Positions 31,024 to 35,770 of a DNA stretch of 35,770 nucleotides are shown in pieces. Origin of the DNA: Treponema sp. (GTDB lineage: Bacteria; Spirochaetota; Spirochaetia; Treponematales; Treponemataceae); the NCBI GenBank assembly GCA_024402535.1, contig JAKSTN010000028.1:1-35770 (forward strand). The letters are read 5' to 3'. The notes beneath the pieces were generated by a model, which was given only the letters and a program-made list of their open reading frames with translations, was not told the DNA's origin and ran no database searches. Within the stretch, counting starts at the first letter, position 1, and every line of letters begins with the position of its first letter. The position numbers and the translations under genes are program-made.

Positions 31024-32670
31024 TTATTTTGAAGCACCAGGGAATCCAGGTTTTTCAAATTCCTTGTTTCCGTGTGTGTAAGTTGGAAGAACTTTTGGTG
31101 AAACCAGGTCAGAGTTGATTCCAGCAGCAGCACGTTCTTTTTCGAATGCTGTTACGTGATCAAGGTTCATTTTTGCAGTCTCTGCCATTGTGATGTTAGC
31201 AAACATTTTACCAGCTTCAATACCAGCTTCACGTCCGAATACAACAACGTCCAGGAGTGAGTTACCCATGAGGCGGTTTGTACCGTGAACACCACCAGAA
31301 GCTTCACCAGCTACCAGCAGGTTTCCAACGTTTGTATGACATGTTTTGTCAATTTCAACACCACCGTTCTGGTAGTGAAGTGTTGGGTAAACAAGGATTG
31401 GTTCCTTGCGGATATCGATTCCGTATTTAATGAACATTTTGTACATAGCAGGAATTGATTTAAGGATTGTTCCTTCTCCGTGGATCATTTCAATCATTGG
31501 AGTATCCAGCCATACAGCATCCTGTACATCATTTTTTACACCGCGTCCGTTGCGAACTTCTTTAATGATACCAGAAGCGTTTACGTCGCGTGTTTCGAGT
31601 GGGTGAATGTAAACTTCACCGTCTTTGTTGATAAGTTTAGCACCAAGTGAGCGAACTTTTTCTGTTACCAGTTTACCAAGGATCTGTGAAGGGTAAGCAG
31701 CACCTGTTGGATGATACTGGAGAGAATCCTGGTACAGGAGTTTAGCACCTGCACGGTAAGCCATAACAAGACCGTCAGCTGTTGCACCGTAGTGGTTAGA
31801 TGTTGGGAATCCCTGATAGTGCATACGTCCAGCACCACCTGTTGCGATAATTACAACTTTTGCTTTAGCGATGCGAACTTCGTTTGTTTCCAGGTTCTGG
31901 AGAACTGCACCACATGCGTTTCCTTTGTCATCTTTGATGATTTCAATAGCAGCTGTGAAGTCTACTACAGTGATTTTGTCATTGCGGTTGAAAACTTCAT
32001 CGCGGAGTGTACGCATGATTTCAGCACCAGAGTAGTCTTTACAAGCGTGCATACGTTTGCGGCTTGTTCCACCACCATGTGTTGTTACCATTGTACCGTC
32101 TGCTTCTTTATCAAATTCAACACCAAGGTCGTTGAGCCATTTGATACATTTTGGAGCATTGTTTGTAAGTGTGTAAACCAGTTCTGGTTTTCCGTCAAAG
32201 TGTCCGCCACCGTAACAGTCAAGGTAGTGCTGAGCTGGAGAGTCATTTGGTTTGTCTGAAGCCTGGATACCACCTTCAGCCATCATTGTGTTAGCGTCAC
32301 CAACACGGAGTTTTGTTACGAGAAGTACATTTGCACCAGCTTCTGTTGCCATGATAGCAGCTGAAGTTCCGGCTCCACCACCACCAATTACGAGAACGTC
32401 TGTTTCGTAATCAACATGGCTCAGGTCGATGTGTTCTGGTTCAATACGTGGTTTTGCTTCCAGCATATCAGCAAGCTGAAGAGGAGCTTTTTCACCTTTG
32501 TTAGGACCGATTTTCAGTTCGCGGAACTGTTCTGCAATGCGGTCTGGGTGATATTCTTTAAGAATTTCGTCTTTTTCATCAGCAGTAAGACGAACATGTT
32601 CAAATTTAAGGTTTTCTTCGCGTTTTTCAGCAACAATTTTAGCTGCTTCGTCAAGGTAATTATTGTACAT
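31024..32670 (-). CDS. Fumarate reductase/succinate dehydrogenase-type flavoprotein (FrdA/TfrA-like)
   Basis: A 548-residue FAD enzyme. The dinucleotide-binding motif VLVIGGGGAGTSAA (about residues 91-104) starts the FAD domain. It is followed by MMAEGGIQAS, GGGTSRKRMHACKDYSG, the catalytic region QYHPTGA and VEKVRSLGAKLINKDG-like text, and the C-terminal ASGGVHGTNRLMGNSLLD. These match SdhA/FrdA/L-aspartate oxidase and especially the soluble thiol:fumarate reductase type. The reaction is probably fumarate to succinate. About 80 residues precede the FAD domain, which is long for the family. A strong AAGGAG Shine-Dalgarno precedes the ATG. It is the last gene of the redox operon, with the FrdB-like gene upstream. 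No FrdC/D or cytochrome b anchor gene is visible, suggesting a soluble enzyme. Aspartate oxidase or another reductase is a lesser alternative. Confidence 0.87.
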   Translation of the reverse strand: MYNNYLDEAAKIVAEKREENLKFEHVRLTADEKDEILKEYHPDRIAEQFRELKIGPNKGEKAPLQLADMLEAKPRIEPEHIDLSHVDYETDVLVIGGGGAGTSAAIMATEAGANVLLVTKLRVGDANTMMAEGGIQASDKPNDSPAQHYLDCYGGGHFDGKPELVYTLTNNAPKCIKWLNDLGVEFDKEADGTMVTTHGGGTSRKRMHACKDYSGAEIMRTLRDEVFNRNDKITVVDFTAAIEIIKDDKGNACGAVLQNLETNEVRIAKAKVVIIATGGAGRMHYQGFPTSNHYGATADGLVMAYRAGAKLLYQDSLQYHPTGAAYPSQILGKLVTEKVRSLGAKLINKDGEVYIHPLETRDVNASGIIKEVRNGRGVKNDVQDAVWLDTPMIEMIHGEGTILKSIPAMYKMFIKYGIDIRKEPILVYPTLHYQNGGVEIDKTCHTNVGNLLVAGEASGGVHGTNRLMGNSLLDVVVFGREAGIEAGKMFANITMAETAKMNLDHVTAFEKERAAAGINSDLVSPKVLPTYTHGNKEFEKPGFPGASK

Positions 32671-32683
32671 ATTTATCTCCTTA

Positions 32684-32714
32684 TGGCAGGTTTACAATTT
32701 CTTGAAACCTGCCA
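32684..32714. repeat. Inverted repeat between FrdB-like and FrdA-like genes (hairpin 1)
   Basis: TGGCAGGTTT (32684-32693) pairs with AAACCTGCCA (32705-32714), 10 bases perfect, around an 11-base loop. It lies just upstream of the flavoprotein Shine-Dalgarno (about 32675-32683), so folding could affect translation or mRNA processing. Confidence 0.6.
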
Positions 32715-32721
32715 AATGACT

Positions 32722-32754
32722 TTGTCAAGGCTTTAAGCGTAGCGTGCCTTGACG
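32722..32754. repeat. Inverted repeat between FrdB-like and FrdA-like genes (hairpin 2)
   Basis: GTCAAGGC (32724-32731) pairs with GCCTTGAC (32745-32752) around a 13-base loop. The stem is extendable by a G-U and an A-U pair to 32722-32754. It lies directly after the FrdB-like stop on the minus strand. No T-run follows, so termination is unlikely. Confidence 0.55.
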
Positions 32755-32759
32755 AAGGC

Positions 32760-33449
32760 TTATTTTTCGATATCGCGTGTGTTATACAGATTTTTGATCT
32801 GTTCTTTGTCACCAGTTGAAAGTTCAACCATTTTCTTGATTGCTTCTTCACAGTTTCCTGCATCAATTTCAGCAACACGGTCCAGAAGGTGCTGTGTTTC
32901 TGGCTGAAGGTATTTACCATTCAGACGGCGAGCAAGTTCAGCAACCTGTGGGTGGCTGATTCCAGCTGGACAGCGTGATGAACAACATCCACACATGATA
33001 CAGTCGAATGAAAGTTCAGCACATTTTGCAAAGTCACCGCGCTGAGCGTAAGCGATGTACTGCATTGTGTTCAGTTCCTGAGTACAAGATCTTGTACAGG
33101 CGTTACATCCGATACAAGAGTAGATTTCAGGATAAAGCTGCATCATAACAGCCTGTTCAGGCTTAATTTTTTCCATGTCATAAACCTGTTTTACCAGTGG
33201 ATAGAATGGAAGAGTTGCTACAACCATGCCTTCTTCAACTTTTGTTGAACAAGCCAGACATGTCTGGAGCTGGTTTTTGCCCTGAATTCTGTAGATTGTT
33301 GCACAAGCACCACAGAAACCGTTACGACATCCACAACCACGTTTCAGCTGGTATCCTGCATATTCCATAGCGTTCATGATTGTCAGTTCAGAAGGAACGC
33401 TGTATTTTTTTCCGAAAAAGTAAACATTTACCATTTTTTCGTCAGACAT
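32760..33449 (-). CDS. Fumarate reductase-type iron-sulfur protein (FrdB/TfrB-like, short)
   Basis: A 229-residue electron-transfer protein. The N-terminal ferredoxin domain holds a [2Fe-2S] cluster through cysteines near 39-49 (CGCRNGFCGAC) and C64 (TCLAC). The C-terminal domain has C112/115/118/122 (CIGCNACTRSC) and C150/153/156/160 (CIMCGCCSSRC, followed by Pro). These fit a pair of clusters, as in FrdB/SdhB, which hold [4Fe-4S] and [3Fe-4S]. Methanogen TfrB has extra CCG domains, which are absent here. It should pass electrons to the flavoprotein encoded next. An AGGAG Shine-Dalgarno precedes the ATG, 38 bases after the FlxA/AsrB-like gene, with a hairpin in that gap. Confidence 0.87.
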   Translation of the reverse strand: MSDEKMVNVYFFGKKYSVPSELTIMNAMEYAGYQLKRGCGCRNGFCGACATIYRIQGKNQLQTCLACSTKVEEGMVVATLPFYPLVKQVYDMEKIKPEQAVMMQLYPEIYSCIGCNACTRSCTQELNTMQYIAYAQRGDFAKCAELSFDCIMCGCCSSRCPAGISHPQVAELARRLNGKYLQPETQHLLDRVAEIDAGNCEEAIKKMVELSTGDKEQIKNLYNTRDIEK

Positions 33450-33465
33450 TTGATTCTCCTATTTA

Positions 33466-33489
33466 GGCGTCTTATGACGCCTTTTTTTT
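33466..33489 (+). terminator. Hairpin plus T-run in the gap between the FlxA-like and FrdB-like genes
   Basis: Stem GGCGTC (33466-33471) and GACGCC (33476-33481) with a 4-base loop is followed on the plus strand by T8. That is terminator-shaped for antisense transcription, as no plus gene lies near. On the minus (coding) strand the run is A before the hairpin, so it should not stop the operon. Confidence 0.4.
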
Positions 33490-34318
33490 AGTACTCTGGA
33501 GGAAGTTCTCCAAGCTGGTCGAAGCTGAATACAGGACCGTCTTTACAAACGAACTTGTCACCGATATTACAGCGTCCGCATTTACCAATACCACACTTCA
33601 TGCGCATTTCCATTGTTGTGAAAATCTGTTCGTCCTTGAAACCAAGGTCTTTAAGGATTTTCAGTGACATATGGATAAGGATTGGAGGTCCACACATAAT
33701 TACAGTCATACCTGCATCAGGTTTAAGTTCTGTAATGAAAGGAGGAACAAATCCAACGTGTCCGTCCCAGCCTTCTTCTGCACGGTCGATAGTAATATCG
33801 ATAGAACAGTTAGGCTGTTTCATCCATGAATTCTGCATTTCTTCAAGGCGAACAAGGTCAGCCTTAGAACGAGCACCATAAATTACCTGAATCTTTCCGT
33901 AGTTTTCACGGTGATCCATCATGTAATTAACTACAGAATGAACTGGAGCAATACCAATACCACCGGCAATAACCAGAATATCCTTTCCTTTAAGTGCACC
34001 TTCTACTGGGAAACCGTTACCAACTGGACCACGTACACAGATTTCCTGACCAACTTCAGCAGCATGCAGCCATTCAGTTACACAACCACATTTTTTGATT
34101 GAGAATTCCATGTGTGTTTCAAGAGTAGGTGAGGAAGTGATAGAAATCATAGATTCACCAACGCCTGGTACGATGAGCATAGCACACTGACCTGGGATAT
34201 GGTTGAACAGTTTTTTACCATCAAGACCAACTACACTGAAAGTTTTTACATCAGGAGTTTCCTGTTTAATATCAATAATTTTTCCTACATAAGGAATAAA
34301 GCTTTCGTTGTTTTCCAT
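33488..34318 (-). CDS. FAD/NAD(P)-binding oxidoreductase, FlxA/AsrB/sulfhydrogenase-gamma-like
   Basis: A 276-residue ferredoxin-NADP reductase-type protein. The FAD barrel (about 8-105) contains GQCAMLIVPGVGESMISITSSP. The NAD(P) domain has VIAGGIGIAPVHSVVNYM, YGARSKADLVRLEEM and the CGPP motif near the end. A C-terminal [2Fe-2S] loop is formed by KCGIGKCGRCNIGDKFVCKDGPVF. This architecture is shared by PyrK, the gamma subunits of sulfhydrogenase and anaerobic sulfite reductase, and FlxA. It would oxidise NADH and pass electrons to the Fe-S partners. It lies 16 bases after the FlxB/AsrA-like gene and before the FrdB-like gene, so it probably supplies electrons to the fumarate reductase pair. 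Confidence 0.85.
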   Translation of the reverse strand: MENNESFIPYVGKIIDIKQETPDVKTFSVVGLDGKKLFNHIPGQCAMLIVPGVGESMISITSSPTLETHMEFSIKKCGCVTEWLHAAEVGQEICVRGPVGNGFPVEGALKGKDILVIAGGIGIAPVHSVVNYMMDHRENYGKIQVIYGARSKADLVRLEEMQNSWMKQPNCSIDITIDRAEEGWDGHVGFVPPFITELKPDAGMTVIMCGPPILIHMSLKILKDLGFKDEQIFTTMEMRMKCGIGKCGRCNIGDKFVCKDGPVFSFDQLGELPPEY

Positions 34319-34334
34319 CTCTTTCTCCTATTCC

Positions 34335-35372
34335 TTAGATATCATCACTTTCGTTTACGGCTTTAATAACCTTAACGATGTTCATATTAACTGGACAGCT
34401 TTCGAAACAGCGGCCACAACCTGTACATGCGAACATATCATCATGTGCCATTGGATAGTACATGAGTTTATGCATGAAGCGCTGGCGTGAGCGTTCTTTC
34501 TGAGTATGACGTGGGTTTTCTGCAGCCATCTGAGTAAAGTCATTATGCATACAAGAGTCCCAGCAGCGTACCTGACGTACACCTTTACCTGTATCGAAGT
34601 CACGAACATCGAAACACATACAAGTTGGACATACGAAAGTACATGTTCCACAACCTACACAAGGTTCTGAAACTTTGTCCCAGATTTTTGAATTGAAGAT
34701 TTTAAGCATGTCTTTGCCCTGGAACTTAGAAAGATCCAGATGTGCAAATGGCTGAGCTTCAACCTTAGCTTTAATATCTTTCTTTGCAGTTTCAACAGCA
34801 GCATCTGCTCCATCAGAAAGTACTGATTTTGCGTTTTCTACAAAAGTCTTACCTTTGTCTGTGTTAGCCTGGAAGTAGTATTTTCCGTCTGCAAGCCAGC
34901 AGCTTACGTCTCCGGAAGCTGTGCTCTGTGAAGCATCGATTCCGAATGTTGGACAGAAACAAGTTTTTGCAGGTTCATTACAAGCAAGGACGATAACTGT
35001 TCCATGGTCGCGGCGGTTCTTGTAGTAAGAATCAACCGGCTGCATGTTCAGGTAAACACCGTCAATTGCTTCGAATCCGCGAACATCACAGGCGCGGCAG
35101 CCGAAGATTACGAAATCTTCAACTTCTTTGCGTGGGTCTACAACTTTGATTTCTTTTCCGTTTACTTCATATGAAACCATATGTTCAGTTTTTGGGAAGA
35201 AGAAGTCTTTTGCAGAGCGAGTTGTCTTTAAGTTTTCAGAAAGTTTTGTGCCTTTTTCCCATCTCTGGAAATCAGCTTTTCCTGAATTGTTATCAACAGG
35301 CAGGTACAAAGGCTGTTTTGAACCGATGAGTTCAAATAATGAATCAATTTTATCTTTTTCGATACAAAGCAT
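34335..35372 (-). CDS. 4Fe-4S dicluster protein, FlxB/AsrA/hydrogenase-beta-like
   Basis: A 345-residue electron-transfer protein. An N-terminal domain with FGCRACDVRGFEAID and cysteine-rich CNEPAKTCFCPTFGID corresponds to AsrA/HydB-type subunits of anaerobic sulfite reductase and sulfhydrogenase. The C-terminal ferredoxin domain binds two [4Fe-4S] clusters via CVGCGTCTFVCPTC and CTGCGRCFESCP. In relatives it joins the flavin subunit (next gene) with catalytic partners. The ATG shares one base with the stop of the upstream gene (TAATG), and a GGAGG Shine-Dalgarno is present, so translation is coupled. The catalytic partner here appears to be the FrdAB-like pair rather than hydrogenase or sulfite reductase. 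Confidence 0.83.
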   Translation of the reverse strand: MLCIEKDKIDSLFELIGSKQPLYLPVDNNSGKADFQRWEKGTKLSENLKTTRSAKDFFFPKTEHMVSYEVNGKEIKVVDPRKEVEDFVIFGCRACDVRGFEAIDGVYLNMQPVDSYYKNRRDHGTVIVLACNEPAKTCFCPTFGIDASQSTASGDVSCWLADGKYYFQANTDKGKTFVENAKSVLSDGADAAVETAKKDIKAKVEAQPFAHLDLSKFQGKDMLKIFNSKIWDKVSEPCVGCGTCTFVCPTCMCFDVRDFDTGKGVRQVRCWDSCMHNDFTQMAAENPRHTQKERSRQRFMHKLMYYPMAHDDMFACTGCGRCFESCPVNMNIVKVIKAVNESDDI

Positions 35373-35770
35373 TATTCATTACCTCCGTCTTTTGATCTGT
35401 CGTAAACAATAGTTGTTTCAGGGTCATCTTCCTGGAAGCGGAGCATAGCTGGTTTAGATTCCATATCAGCTCCTGCCTGATAGTCCCCGTAGATTTCATT
35501 AATATCTTTAATGTATTTGCGGTTAAGAAGATAAAGTGGAATGTTCTGAGGACAAACTCTTGAACATTCGCCACAGTCTGTACAACGGCCTGCAACGTGC
35601 CATGCACGGATAATGTGGAACAAGCTTTCTTCGAAGTTTGTTTCTGCAACTTTCTGTGTTGTGTAAAGAGCGTTGTTATCGAATACACATTTTTCACAAG
35701 TACATGCAGGACAAACGTTACGACAAGCATTACAACGGATACAACGAGAGAATTCGTTTCTCCAGAAGTT
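35372..35770 (-). CDS. Ferredoxin-type iron-sulfur protein, upstream member of the redox operon (5' partial)
   Basis: The frame is open to the window end, so the true start lies beyond it; 132 residues are visible. The first visible part has SRCIRCNACRNVCPAC followed by TCEKC, a Cys-rich cluster region. The second has CTDCGECSRVCPQNIPLYLLNRKY, a standard [4Fe-4S] set with Pro. The tail is acidic (ESKPAMLRFQEDDPE). This resembles 4Fe-4S subunits next to FlxAB, HdrA or FrhB/FdhB-type proteins, but the visible part cannot tell which. Its stop overlaps the next gene's start by one base. A full-length version could carry a flavin or F420-type domain upstream. Confidence 0.75.
   Translation of the reverse strand, partial: NFWRNEFSRCIRCNACRNVCPACTCEKCVFDNNALYTTQKVAETNFEESLFHIIRAWHVAGRCTDCGECSRVCPQNIPLYLLNRKYIKDINEIYGDYQAGADMESKPAMLRFQEDDPETTIVYDRSKDGGNE

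Noticed and set aside
31711..32259. Long plus-strand frame (182 codons) antisense to the flavoprotein gene
   Set aside because: It is Cys/Val/Thr-rich without motifs or Shine-Dalgarno, and overlaps a clear FrdA-type gene. It is a shadow of the opposite strand's codon bias.
1..35770. CRISPR arrays, insertion sequences, prophage genes, rRNA or tRNA genes
   Set aside because: I saw no regularly spaced direct repeats, transposase or phage proteins, and no tRNA-like or rRNA-like stretch in the short gaps between genes.

Overview
The window looks like chromosomal DNA of a treponeme (spirochaete, genus Treponema or a close relative). The evidence is low G+C coding sequence, an A/V-type ATP synthase operon, an Rnf-like operon, many secreted proteins and lipoproteins, a CHASE2-adenylate cyclase, and the rpmF-acpP-rnc core cluster. 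The genus is inferred from protein character and gene content, not from a database search. Coding density is very high. No gap exceeds 300 bases, and I see no tRNA, rRNA, insertion sequence or CRISPR array.

Layout. 1-2766 (+): the end of an A/V-ATPase operon (subunit B cut by the window edge, then D), a universal stress protein and a J-domain protein. 2768-6842 (-): an operon of an RlmD/TrmA-type rRNA methyltransferase, an exported beta-propeller protein and a two-receiver regulator with no output domain. 6891-9026 (+): an alpha/beta hydrolase and a PcnB-type nucleotidyltransferase. 9045-10862 (-): a P-loop/Asp23-like fusion protein and an RluA-family pseudouridine synthase. 10926-11396 (+): a DUF212 membrane protein. 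11429-17438 (+): seven tightly packed genes, a novel membrane protein followed by rnfC-D-G-E-A-B. 17497-19443 (+): a GH57-like protein. 19574-20804 (+): rpmF, acpP and rnc. 20859-27632 (+): a CHASE2 adenylate cyclase, two paralogous zincin lipoproteins (M30-like) and a small exported protein. 27707-28921 (-): an AspT/YidE-type transporter. 29016-30155 (+): a DEDDh exonuclease with a BRCT-like tail and a small helical protein. 30165-30866 (-): a lipoprotein. 31024-35770 (-): a redox operon in which Flx/Asr-like electron-input proteins sit beside fumarate reductase-like FrdB and FrdA proteins, with no membrane anchor gene visible.

Most notable result: the Rnf-like operon keeps the fold and gene order of an ion-pumping ferredoxin:NAD+ oxidoreductase, but by eye it lacks most of the cofactor sites that define one. 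RnfC has lost the glycine-rich NADH/FMN motif. RnfB has lost its N-terminal [4Fe-4S] module. RnfD and RnfG have lost the flavinylation threonine motifs, and RnfG stops before that region. RnfA and RnfE have lost the conserved cysteines of the intramembrane [2Fe-2S] cluster. The four ferredoxin-type clusters of RnfC and RnfB remain. The GH57-like gene just downstream has also lost its catalytic glutamate and probably its aspartate. Together they may be a repurposed membrane complex rather than a working Rnf.

Other recurring signals: several genes have a -10 box only about 6 bp before the start codon, which predicts leaderless mRNAs. The redox operon has hairpins at several gene junctions, and its 3' end carries a palindromic element flanked by two copies of the terminal codons of the flavoprotein gene that differ only at synonymous positions.
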